NCBI GenBank assembly: GCA_934717675.1
Contig: CAKUYZ010000085.1
Location: 1 to 7,683 of the forward strand
Direction: 5' to 3'
Length of the DNA: 7,683 nt
DNA from: an uncultured Bacteroidales bacterium
GTDB taxonomy: Bacteria; Bacteroidota; Bacteroidia; Bacteroidales; Marinilabiliaceae
A model generated the notes under the pieces. The model made no database searches and was not told the origin of the DNA. It saw only the letters and a program-made list of their open reading frames with translations. Each line of letters begins with the position of its first letter. The stretch's first letter is position 1. A program made the position numbers and the translations under genes. Of this stretch, positions 1-6,254 are shown one piece after another.

Positions 1-1102
1 TGCTCCAGAAGAGTGCGCGGTCATCACCTGCCACCCTTACCATCTGCTGGGCATCGGTGTCTGTCGGCACCCTAGACTCTTCAACAAACTTCTCAACGAG
101 CTGCGGACGAGCGCGGTTGCCACCCCATGTCTCAGAACATCCGTCACCATTGCCCCTGTCGGCCGTCACGTACATGCCACCGTCGAAGGTGGACGCGATG
201 GCGAAGAGCGATGTGCAGTAGGCCGCGGAAATGGAGCCGTCTTGGAGGACAGGCAGAATGAACTCGTAGGCGGCGTCGGTCTCGCCATTGTCACCCATAA
301 AGAGGGTCTGATAGGCAGAGAACTCATTGATGGGGGCCGTGGCCAGCTTATAGTCAGAGTCCATCACCTTCTTGGCATAGGTCTCGGCATCGGCAGAGCG
401 ATCAACGCCAATATAGGTCTCGGCGTTAAGGTAGAGGCGGGCGAGGAGGAGCCAAGCGGCAGCCTTGTCGGCTCGGCCGTAGCCCTCATCGGAACTCTTC
501 TTGGCCTTGGGCTCCATCATCTCATTCTCACACTCAAGAAGCTCTTTCTCAACGAAATCGAAAATCTCGGTGCGAGAATACTGCGGGGCGGCATCGGTGG
601 TGACGCTCACCTTGAAGGGAATGTTGCCCCAACCATCCATAAGGTAGTAATAGTGGAGTGCGCGGAGGAAGCGCATCTCGGCGGTCATGGTGGCATCGCC
701 GGAGTAGTTCTCCAAGAAGTGGTTGCACATGGTGACGCCGTTGTAGAGGCGATAGTAGAAGCCTCTGAGCATCGGGTGGTCAGCACCCCACTGGTTATAG
801 TTGTAGGCTGGGATGCCGGGGTCTCCCCACACGCAAATCATCTCATCTGTCGGGAGGCACTGTGAGTTGATGAGCTGGCGCACATAGCCCGCCGTGCCGC
901 CATCAAGGCCGTCAACGTCGCAGTCGCCGTCTGGTCCGCTCTGGCCTGCGAGGCCAAGCACGGCGTAGCACTTGTTGAAAATGGCGGCCGCGGAAGGATT
1001 GGTGACAACGTTGGGATCGATATTGCTCACGTCAAGATCGTCCACACACGCAGTTGCCGAGAAAAGCATAGCCGCCGCGGCAAGGGAATATATAGATTTC
1101 AT
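1..1102 (-). CDS. susD: SusD-family starch-binding outer-membrane lipoprotein, C-terminus cut by the window edge
   Basis: This surface lipoprotein pairs with SusC and captures malto-oligosaccharides at the cell surface. It is read on the minus strand from ATG at 1102, and 367 residues are visible. About 180 C-terminal residues are missing if it matches the roughly 550 aa of B. thetaiotaomicron SusD. The N-terminus is a lipoprotein signal ending in SATAC (Cys19). The next residues, VDDLD, are acidic and resemble the Bacteroidota surface-export signal. Family landmarks in order are LPTDE (83-87), RFLRALHYYY (144-153), GRADKAAAWLL (209-219), ARLYLNAETY (221-230) and AGDDRAL (358-364). Compared with the B. 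thetaiotaomicron protein from memory, Asp67, Arg75, Trp92 and Tyr295 match the ligand-site positions Asp73, Arg81, Trp98 and Tyr296. Trp96 is replaced by Cys90, and Trp320 has no exact counterpart. It starts 30 bp after the susC stop and is almost certainly co-transcribed. The starch-type assignment is strong for the visible part. Confidence 0.93.
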   Translation of the reverse strand, partial: MKSIYSLAAAAMLFSATACVDDLDVSNIDPNVVTNPSAAAIFNKCYAVLGLAGQSGPDGDCDVDGLDGGTAGYVRQLINSQCLPTDEMICVWGDPGIPAYNYNQWGADHPMLRGFYYRLYNGVTMCNHFLENYSGDATMTAEMRFLRALHYYYLMDGWGNIPFKVSVTTDAAPQYSRTEIFDFVEKELLECENEMMEPKAKKSSDEGYGRADKAAAWLLLARLYLNAETYIGVDRSADAETYAKKVMDSDYKLATAPINEFSAYQTLFMGDNGETDAAYEFILPVLQDGSISAAYCTSLFAIASTFDGGMYVTADRGNGDGCSETWGGNRARPQLVEKFVEESRVPTDTDAQQMVRVAGDDRALFWS

Positions 1103-1106
1103 CGTG

Positions 1107-1118
1107 TTTGCTTTTTAG
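1107..1118 (-). promoter_or_regulatory. A-rich translation-initiation leader of susD
   Basis: Read on the minus strand this is CTAAAAAGCAAA, ending 4 nt before the susD ATG. There is no AGGAG-type Shine-Dalgarno site. A-rich leaders of this kind are common in Bacteroidota. The MFS gene carries nearly the same string before its start (6432-6444), which supports both start choices. Confidence 0.45.
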
Positions 1119-1132
1119 ATATTGCTTGCAAA

Positions 1133-4100
1133 TTAGAAGTTGAGCGTCAGACCCACCAAGCCAGTGAACGGGCGCGGGTAGATGTTGTTGTCAATGCCAC
1201 CGTCAACCTCGGGGTCGATACCCTTGTAGTCCGTGATGGTGAAGACGTTAGACGCAGTGGCGTAGACGCGGCCGGAGAGCTTGGTGCCGAAGAGGTCTGA
1301 GAAGCTATAGCCGAGCGTGATGTTGTCACACTTGAGGAAAGAAGCGTTCTGCACGAAGTAGTCTGAGAGGACGCAATCCCAAGTCTGCCAAGCCTTTCCT
1401 AGCACGTTCTTCGGGCGGTTGGCGATATATTCGTTGGTATATACACCAGCCTTGGAGATGTTGCTTGCGCCGGCCTCAAAGTCGTTGAAAACGTAGTTGC
1501 CCAAGTTGGCGCGGAGCGAGAAGCTGAAGTCCACGTTGCGCCACTGGAGGCGGCTAGAGAGGCCGAAAGTCCAAGGAGCGGCCGGGCTCTTGTAGTAGTA
1601 ACGGTCGGCGTCGTTGATTACGCCATCGGCGTTGCGGTCCACAAACATGCCCTCAATGGGGGTGCCGTCCTCGGCATAGACCTGCTGATAGACGTAGAAG
1701 CTCTTGGCGGCATGACCCACGGTGTGAGCCTGGCAGTTGTTACCTGTGCCGGACGAGATTCCGCCAACCTCAACCTTATAGCCCTCTTCGCCAATAAGCT
1801 CGGTGATCTCATTCTTGTTATACGCGGCATTGGCGGTCAGCTCCCAGTGCCAATCCTCCGTCTGGATGGGGCGGACGGTGAGCGCGAGCTCCACGCCCTT
1901 GTTCTCAAGCGAACCGATGTTGCCAGTCACCTGGTTGCGGAAGTTTGAGCCCGCGGCCACATAGACCGTGTTGAGCAGGTCGGTGGTCTTGCGGAAGTAA
2001 TAGTCGCCGCTAAAAGTGACGCGGTCGCGGAGGAAGCTAAGGTCGAGACCCACGTTATACGTCTCCGTGGTCTCCCAAGTGATGTCTTGGTTGTAGGCAT
2101 CGGGACGCGCCAGAGAGCCGTCGCCAATGATTGGGTACCTGTTGTTAGTGCCTGTGTTGAGGGTGTAGGTGGGCAGGTAGCCGTAGTCGCCGATGCCCTC
2201 CTGCTGGCCGGTCTGGCCGTAGCCGAGGCGGATCTTGGCGTCGCTGAGCCAATCGACGTCGGCAAGGAAGGCCTCGTCTTTAACCCTCCAACCGAGAGCG
2301 AATGAGGGGAAGAGGGCCCAATGGTCGGAGAAGCGGCTGGAGCCATCATAACGGACTGTGGCCGTGAGCATATAACGGTCGAACAGGCTGTAGTTGGCGC
2401 GGCCGAAGAAAGAGACGATGTAGTTCTCGCCCTTAGACAATTTCTTGTCGTAGTTATAAGGCATGCCAGCAAGCGAGGCGTCATTGTTGGTCGGCTGATA
2501 GAGACCGCCGCCAGCAGTCTCCTGCTCGTGATGGAACTTCTGATACTCGTATCCCGCCATAATGTCGAAGTGGTTGGCATCGTTGAAGTCTTTGAGATAC
2601 TGGGCGTAGGCGTTGAAAGAGAGGTTGTATTTGTCAATCTTGTCGTAGCCAGAGTAGCCGTAGTAGGGGTTGGTGGAAGAGCCTGCTTCAATGTCGGTAG
2701 ACTCCTTACCAGTAGAGACGTCGAAACCGAAGTTGGCGTGCAGCTGGAGATCCTCGAAACCATGAATCTTGTAAGTGCCCTCAATATTGCCAATCACGCT
2801 CTTTGAGGTGGCGCGCTTGTCTTGCTGATTGAGCAGTGCGACAGGGTTCTTGGTGGCGTTGGTGTTGATGATGTAGGGCCAACTGCTGTCGTTGTAGCTG
2901 TTGTCCTTCTTCAGCCACTGATAGTAGCCGCCGAAGTTCTTGAACTTCTCATCGTCAGAGCGCACGGGCTGCGACGGGTCGAACCATACGGCCGCGCCCA
3001 CGGCGTCGGTGTTGGCATAGGTGGTCTTGGCAATCATGCCCTTGCCATTGATATTGAACGTCAGGTGCTTGTCCAAGAAGTTGGGAGAGAGGTTGAAAGA
3101 CACCGTGGTACGCTTGAAGTCAGAAGTCTTCAGGATACCCTCCTGACCCGTGTAACCAACAGACGCACGATAGGTCAGACGATCGTTGCCACCCGATACC
3201 GTAAGGTTGTGATCGGTGCCGAGAGCCACGCGATAAATCTCGTCTTGCCAGTCGGTGTTGGCCGTGCCGAGGAGCTTGGCGGGGTCAGAGTCCTCACCAA
3301 AAAGATTCTTTACGAAAGAGCGATACTCGTCACCGTTCATCACGTCGATGGTCTTCTTTTTTGTCGAGACGCTCATGTTGCCAGAGTAGGCTATCTGCGG
3401 ACGCTTGCCCTTGACGCCTTTCTTGGTGGTGATGATGATGACGCCATTGGAGCCGCGGGAACCGTAAATGGCCGTGGCGGAGGCGTCTTTCAGCACGGTG
3501 AACGTCTCAATATCTGAGGGGTTGACCATGGAGAGGGGGTTGGAGAGACCCTTGACTCCAGAATTGTCCATGGCGAGACCGTCAATGACAATGAGAGGGT
3601 CGTTGGAAGCGTTGAGGGAGGAGCCGCCTCGGATGCGGATGGTGGCGCCGCCACCGGGGGTGCCGCTCTGGCTGGTCACGCTCACGCCGGCAATCTTGCC
3701 AGCAATCATGTCTTGGGCATTGGTCACGAGGCCCTTGTTCTTCTCATCGGGCTTAATGGCCGTGACGGAACCCGTCATATCGTGCTTACGCGCGACGCCG
3801 TAACCGATGACGACCACATCATCAAGTTCCTTAGAGTCCGAGACCATGGCAATGTTCATGCCACGGGCGGCGGCCACCTCTTGCGACGTGTAGCCTATGA
3901 AAGAGAAGACGAGCGTGGAACCTTGGTCCGCGCTCAGTGTGAAGTTGCCGTCAAAATCTGTCACGGTTCCCTGCGTGGTGCCTTTCACCATCACGGCCAC
4001 GCCTGGGATTGGCTGCTGGTCGGCGCCATCGACCACCGTACCCGTCGCCTCGAAGCTCTGCGCATTCGCTGTGATGGTGGTGATGAGGCATGCAACCAAT

Positions 4101-4135
4101 AGCCAGAACTTAGATCTGATTGATTTGCTGTTCAT
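1133..4135 (-). CDS. susC: SusC-like TonB-dependent outer-membrane transporter
   Basis: This is the outer-membrane channel that imports SusD-bound glycans, powered by TonB-ExbBD. The protein has 1000 residues, a normal length for the family. A signal peptide occupies residues 1-25 (hydrophobic core WLLVACLITTI, predicted cut after ANA). A carboxypeptidase-D-like regulatory domain follows at about 28-100 (GTVVDGADQQPIPGVAV, then GTVTDFDGNFTL, then FIGY). The TonB box region is LDDVVVIGYG (104-113). The plug domain spans about 115-240, with AGKIAGVSV, IRIRGGSSLNASNDPL, VIDGL, LKDASATAIYGSRG and GVIIITTKKG. The rest is the barrel, ending in the usual aromatic C-terminus (GLTLNF). The start is fixed by the signal peptide and by an in-frame TAA three codons upstream. 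It precedes susD by 30 bp and is transcribed divergently from lacI. I see no frameshift or damage. The starch specificity rests on the SusD partner and the neighbouring genes. Confidence 0.96.
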   Translation of the reverse strand: MNSKSIRSKFWLLVACLITTITANAQSFEATGTVVDGADQQPIPGVAVMVKGTTQGTVTDFDGNFTLSADQGSTLVFSFIGYTSQEVAAARGMNIAMVSDSKELDDVVVIGYGVARKHDMTGSVTAIKPDEKNKGLVTNAQDMIAGKIAGVSVTSQSGTPGGGATIRIRGGSSLNASNDPLIVIDGLAMDNSGVKGLSNPLSMVNPSDIETFTVLKDASATAIYGSRGSNGVIIITTKKGVKGKRPQIAYSGNMSVSTKKKTIDVMNGDEYRSFVKNLFGEDSDPAKLLGTANTDWQDEIYRVALGTDHNLTVSGGNDRLTYRASVGYTGQEGILKTSDFKRTTVSFNLSPNFLDKHLTFNINGKGMIAKTTYANTDAVGAAVWFDPSQPVRSDDEKFKNFGGYYQWLKKDNSYNDSSWPYIINTNATKNPVALLNQQDKRATSKSVIGNIEGTYKIHGFEDLQLHANFGFDVSTGKESTDIEAGSSTNPYYGYSGYDKIDKYNLSFNAYAQYLKDFNDANHFDIMAGYEYQKFHHEQETAGGGLYQPTNNDASLAGMPYNYDKKLSKGENYIVSFFGRANYSLFDRYMLTATVRYDGSSRFSDHWALFPSFALGWRVKDEAFLADVDWLSDAKIRLGYGQTGQQEGIGDYGYLPTYTLNTGTNNRYPIIGDGSLARPDAYNQDITWETTETYNVGLDLSFLRDRVTFSGDYYFRKTTDLLNTVYVAAGSNFRNQVTGNIGSLENKGVELALTVRPIQTEDWHWELTANAAYNKNEITELIGEEGYKVEVGGISSGTGNNCQAHTVGHAAKSFYVYQQVYAEDGTPIEGMFVDRNADGVINDADRYYYKSPAAPWTFGLSSRLQWRNVDFSFSLRANLGNYVFNDFEAGASNISKAGVYTNEYIANRPKNVLGKAWQTWDCVLSDYFVQNASFLKCDNITLGYSFSDLFGTKLSGRVYATASNVFTITDYKGIDPEVDGGIDNNIYPRPFTGLVGLTLNF

Positions 4136-4143
4136 ACTCCTTT
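4136..4143 (-). promoter_or_regulatory. Oddly close Shine-Dalgarno-like sequence before susC
   Basis: On the minus strand AAAGGAGT directly abuts the susC ATG, leaving a single base between AGGAG and the start codon. That is closer than the usual 5-9 nt and may be poor for initiation. No other in-frame start would keep the signal peptide, so the ATG at 4135 still stands. The upstream leader is A-rich (AAACAAACTAAACAACTAAAG) and may do the work instead. Confidence 0.4.
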
Positions 4144-4158
4144 AGTTGTTTAGTTTGT

Positions 4159-4254
4159 TTATCCTTTTGCCGCAGGGTGTCTCTCCCTCAGCTCCTCGCC
4201 TCCGCTCAGTCTTTGACGAACAGCGCGGTTCGGCTCTTTTAATTTTCTTACCAT
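4159..4254 (-). other. Possible 31-codon upstream ORF in the susC leader
   Basis: On the minus strand an ATG at 4254 opens a 31-codon frame ending at TAA (4159-4161), 23 nt before the susC start. AAGGA sits 4 nt upstream of this ATG, a better placed Shine-Dalgarno site than susC itself has. The peptide is short, charged and basic (MVRKLKEPNRAVRQ at the N-terminus), with no signal peptide and no family I recognise. It lies wholly inside the predicted leader and is read in the same direction as susC. It could be a regulatory leader peptide or a chance ORF, and chance is quite likely at this length. Confidence 0.15.
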
Positions 4255-4319
4255 ATTATCCTTCGGCCAGCCTGGGTCAATTCCGCATTTCGCTCCGGCA
4301 TAACCAAATGAAAAAGAAG

Positions 4320-4390
4320 AAAGTCGGCAATCTGGCAATTCTATAATCAGCCCCCCAAAAAATGCCTTTCAAACAGCCGTTGCCGACTTT
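4320..4390 (-). repeat. 11-bp perfect inverted repeat in the predicted susC leader
   Basis: AAAGTCGGCAA (4320-4330) and its exact reverse complement TTGCCGACTTT (4380-4390) are separated by 49 bp. The right arm lies within about 10 nt of the predicted susC transcript start, so the RNA would begin with one arm and could fold into a stem enclosing a 49-nt loop. The loop contains a U-run followed by a run of six G (minus strand). Eleven paired bases in this short region are unlikely, though not impossible, by chance. I recognise no known riboswitch class. Confidence 0.4.
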
Positions 4391-4399
4391 CCACATCAG

Positions 4400-4407
4400 C
4401 AAAGTTA
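4400..4407 (-). promoter_or_regulatory. Candidate -7 element of the susC promoter
   Basis: The minus strand reads TAACTTTG, a full match to the Bacteroidota -7 consensus TAnnTTTG and identical to the lacI -7 candidate. Transcription would start near 4393-4397, giving a leader of about 260 nt. No TTTG or TTG is found at the expected -33 distance (about 19 bp upstream), so the core promoter looks weak. The operator cluster lies just upstream, centred about 70-100 bp before the predicted start. Confidence 0.5.
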
Positions 4408-4460
4408 ATGCGAACACTTGATATTTTACACTCTTTAAGAAAGTCGCGAAACACAAATCA

Positions 4461-4476
4461 TCGCAAACGTTTGCGA
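4461..4476. promoter_or_regulatory. LacI-type operator, perfect 16-bp palindrome
   Basis: TCGCAAACGTTTGCGA is a perfect palindrome with a central CG, the form expected for LacI-family operators, whose hinge-helix leucine inserts at a central CpG step. It lies between the divergent susC and lacI genes. The core GCAAACGTTTGC recurs, with small changes, upstream of the MFS gene. The adjacent LacI protein is the obvious binder, which is an inference. Confidence 0.85.
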
Positions 4477-4479
4477 CTT

Positions 4480-4500
4480 CGTTTGCGAATACGTTTGCAC
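4480..4500. promoter_or_regulatory. Additional phased operator half-sites
   Basis: Two more copies of CGTTTGC begin at 4480 and 4492. With the copy in the perfect palindrome (4468), they form three copies at exact 12-bp steps. The copy at 4492 belongs to a fuller operator, GAATACGTTTGC (4487-4498), which matches 10 of 12 positions of the palindromic core. The middle copy has only one good half. This could be an extended array for the LacI protein. Confidence 0.6.
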
Positions 4501-4508
4501 TAAATTTA

Positions 4509-4524
4509 TATGCTGCACAGCATA
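4509..4524. repeat. Dyad TATGCTG-CA-CAGCATA
   Basis: Seven-bp arms flank a two-base centre, and the sequence does not resemble the CAAACGTTTG operator. It lies 9 bp from the operator array on the lacI side. It may be a site for a second regulator or a small hairpin. I cannot assign it. Confidence 0.3.
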
Positions 4525-4576
4525 AAGTGAGACAAACACTTTTTGTGTCAGACAGTGTGAATTTTAGATGTAGAGC

Positions 4577-4598
4577 CACTTGCGGCAAGCGACAAGTG
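4577..4598. repeat. Nested inverted repeat upstream of lacI
   Basis: CACTTG (4577-4582) pairs with CAAGTG (4593-4598). A second symmetric element, CTTGC-G-GCAAG (4579-4589), overlaps the left arm. The two folds are mutually exclusive. It lies about 130 bp upstream of the predicted lacI -7 element. It may be a protein site or chance. I see nothing further I can name between 4600 and 4700. Confidence 0.2.
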
Positions 4599-4700
4599 TA
4601 ACACATTCGCACAAAACAACCTCCGCACCATACTGCGCCACACCCGCCAGCCCGCCAAGCGCAGTGGCAGCCGCAAGAAAAGCCGAGTTCGGCCTCCGTC

Positions 4701-4733
4701 TTCGCCCGATATGAAATGTTTTGTGTAACTTTG
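4701..4733 (+). promoter_or_regulatory. Candidate lacI promoter
   Basis: TAACTTTG at 4726-4733 is a full match to TAnnTTTG. A weak -33 match (TTCG, 4701-4704) lies 21 bp upstream. Transcription would start near 4738-4742. This makes the upstream GTG at 4738 unusable as a translation start and leaves a leader of about 45 nt before the ATG at 4786. Confidence 0.5.
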
Positions 4734-4785
4734 TTAAGTGCCCCTTCCCCCAGAAAAGGCGTCAAAACTTTCAAGCAGGAACATT

Positions 4786-5805
4786 ATGAAGTTGCACCAG
4801 ATGACAATTAAGGACATTGCCAAGATCCTAGGCATTTCGGCCAGCACAGTGAGCCGGGCGCTGAAGGACCATCCCGACATCAGTGCGGAGACGAAAGAGG
4901 CAGTGCGACGGGTGGCCACGAGCGTAAACTACCGCCCCAACGCGCTAGCTCTCAGCCTGCGGAAAGCCAAGACCAACATTATAGGTGTGGTGGTGCCAGA
5001 GATGACGCACTACTTCTTCTCATCCGTACTCAGCGGAATGGACGAGACGGCCTTCAGGCACGGCTACACCACTATGATATGCCAAAGCGGCGAGAATGCC
5101 GACAGGGAGAAAGCGTCACTGCAAAGCCTCATTGACAGCCGCGTGGACGGGATCCTGCTCTCGACAAGCAAAAACACCACAGACAACACATTTCTCAAGG
5201 GCGTGGTGGCGGACGGGATGCCGCTGGTGATGTTTGACCGCGCGCTGGAGGGCGTCGAGGTGAGCAGCGTCACGACAGACGACCACATGGGAGCCTACTG
5301 CGCGGTGAAACTCATGACGAGCCACGGGTGCCGACGCATAGCACTCCTTTGTGGAGACCGCGGCCTGCAAGTGAGTGACCACAGGCGCGAGGGATATGAG
5401 GCCGCACTGCGCGACGCCGGGTTGGAACTGGACGACAAGCTGGTCATCGACTCCGACACCCCCGAGAAACTGAACGAGCAAAAAGAGAGGCTGACTGGCA
5501 TTGCGGCATCAATTGACGGCCTCTTCGCCATTAATGACAACACCGCCATAGCCGCTATGAAGATTTTGAAAGCCAACGGCTACAGCATTCCGAAAGACAT
5601 TGAGGTGGTTGGGTTTGGAGACGACCCCTCGGCCGAGATTGTGGAACCGACGCTGACGAGCGTGGAGCAAAACGGCTATGAAATGGGCTGCCAAGCCATG
5701 AAACTCCTGATTGACCAGATTGAGAGCGGACTGGTGGTAAGCCGCCCCATTATAAAAGTCTTGACGCCCAAGATAAGAGAGAGGGAAAGCACTGCTCACA
5801 ATTGA
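4786..5805 (+). CDS. LacI-family transcriptional regulator of the starch/maltose locus
   Basis: A 339-residue DNA-binding regulator with the normal LacI/GalR length and layout. The N-terminal helix-turn-helix covers about residues 6-27 (MTIKDIAKILGISASTVSRAL). The hinge helix lies at 52-59 (NALALSLR), where Leu58 aligns with the minor-groove leucine of PurR. The periplasmic-binding-protein-like effector domain runs from about 63 to the end (TNIIGVVVPE, then VDGILLST, then VVGFGDD, then PTLTSVEQ). An in-frame GTG at 4738 would add 16 residues, but it lies at the predicted transcript start. The ATG at 4786 has AGGA 5 nt upstream and starts just before the HTH. The gene diverges from susC, and CG-centred palindromes that suit this family lie before susC and before the MFS gene. 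The effector is unknown; maltose or a malto-oligosaccharide is plausible from context. In B. thetaiotaomicron the sus operon is controlled by SusR, not by a LacI protein. Confidence 0.95.
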   Translation: MKLHQMTIKDIAKILGISASTVSRALKDHPDISAETKEAVRRVATSVNYRPNALALSLRKAKTNIIGVVVPEMTHYFFSSVLSGMDETAFRHGYTTMICQSGENADREKASLQSLIDSRVDGILLSTSKNTTDNTFLKGVVADGMPLVMFDRALEGVEVSSVTTDDHMGAYCAVKLMTSHGCRRIALLCGDRGLQVSDHRREGYEAALRDAGLELDDKLVIDSDTPEKLNEQKERLTGIAASIDGLFAINDNTAIAAMKILKANGYSIPKDIEVVGFGDDPSAEIVEPTLTSVEQNGYEMGCQAMKLLIDQIESGLVVSRPIIKVLTPKIRERESTAHN

Positions 5806-5824
5806 CCCCGCAGGAGTAAGGACA

Positions 5825-6175
5825 ATGAAATTAGAGGATGCCCGCGCCTATTGCCTCGCGCTTCCCAAGGCGACGGAGGGCATGCCCTTTGGAGACGACA
5901 CGCTCGTCTTCAAGATTGGCGGCAAGATGTTCGCCTGCCTGTCTCTTGACGAGCCGGACAAGCTGGTGGTCAAGTGCGATGCCGAGCGAGCCGCATCGCT
6001 CCGCGAACAATACCCAGAGGCCATAGAGCCGGCATTCCACTTCAACAAACGATATTGGAATCAGATGTGGATGAGCCAACTGACAGACAGTTTCATCCGT
6101 CAGGAGATCGACTCGTCATACTCGCTCGTTGTCAGCAAACTGACGGGCAAGGAGCGAGCCGCGTTAGGGCTCTGA
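5825..6175 (+). CDS. YjbR/MmcQ-family small protein
   Basis: A 116-residue cytoplasmic protein of the MmcQ/YjbR family (double-wing DNA-binding-like fold). The biochemical role of the family is not established. Typical features are the N-terminal helix with LALPKATEGMPFG (11-23), the strand pair TLVFKIGGKMFACLSL (26-41), LVVKCD (47-52), and the conserved block around FHFNKRYWNQMWM (71-83), with His72, Asn74, Trp78 and Asn79. Near the end is SSYSLVVSKL, the usual family close. The start is well supported by AGGAG (5812-5816) 8 nt upstream. It begins 19 bp after the lacI stop and is probably co-transcribed with it. Nothing in the sequence links it to sugar use, so it may be a passenger. The family call is firm and the function is open. 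Confidence 0.9.
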   Translation: MKLEDARAYCLALPKATEGMPFGDDTLVFKIGGKMFACLSLDEPDKLVVKCDAERAASLREQYPEAIEPAFHFNKRYWNQMWMSQLTDSFIRQEIDSSYSLVVSKLTGKERAALGL

Positions 6176-6190
6176 CACCGCCGCGTTTCC

Positions 6191-6202
6191 GAAATCGTTT
6201 GC
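6191..6202. promoter_or_regulatory. LacI-type operator-like site, distal MFS site
   Basis: GAAATCGTTTGC matches 10 of 12 positions of the core GCAAACGTTTGC and keeps the central CG and one full half-site. It lies 15 bp past the yjbR-family stop codon. Its centre is 65 bp from the second site, about six helical turns, so both could face the same side of the DNA. Confidence 0.5.
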
Positions 6203-6254
6203 ACCGAGAGACGAAATAAATTTTTAAAATTTTCCCGGTGTCCAAGGCATCGTC

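Noticed and set aside
242..865. Plus-strand ORF opposite susD
   Set aside because: The minus strand here encodes a clear SusD protein. The antisense translation is low-complexity Gly/Leu/Val/His-rich, typical of a shadow frame in GC-rich coding DNA.
1927..2793. Long Ser/Thr/Arg-rich minus-strand ORF inside susC
   Set aside because: It is an alternative frame of the intact susC barrel region with biased composition and no domain.
2822..3517. Plus-strand ORF opposite susC
   Set aside because: It is antisense to the highly conserved plug and early barrel of SusC and resembles no protein family.
4336..4343. TAGAATTG as an alternative susC -7 element (minus strand)
   Set aside because: It has one mismatch to TAnnTTTG and the nearest TTTG is only 12 bp upstream, too close for a -33 box. 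The element at 4400-4407 is a full match.
4277..4774. 165-codon minus-strand ORF across the susC-lacI intergenic region
   Set aside because: It runs through the operators, both promoter candidates and the start of the lacI transcript. Its translation is Cys-rich with no recognisable domain. It is best explained as a chance open frame.
4738..4785. GTG at 4738 as the lacI start
   Set aside because: It lies at the predicted transcript start with no ribosome-binding site. The extra 16 residues are not typical of the family, and the ATG at 4786 has AGGA upstream and sits just before the HTH.
6174..6242. GACACCG...CGGTGTC inverted repeat as a terminator after the yjbR-family gene
   Set aside because: Seven-bp arms with a 55-bp gap and no T-tract after the second arm. 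This is near the chance level for a region of this size.
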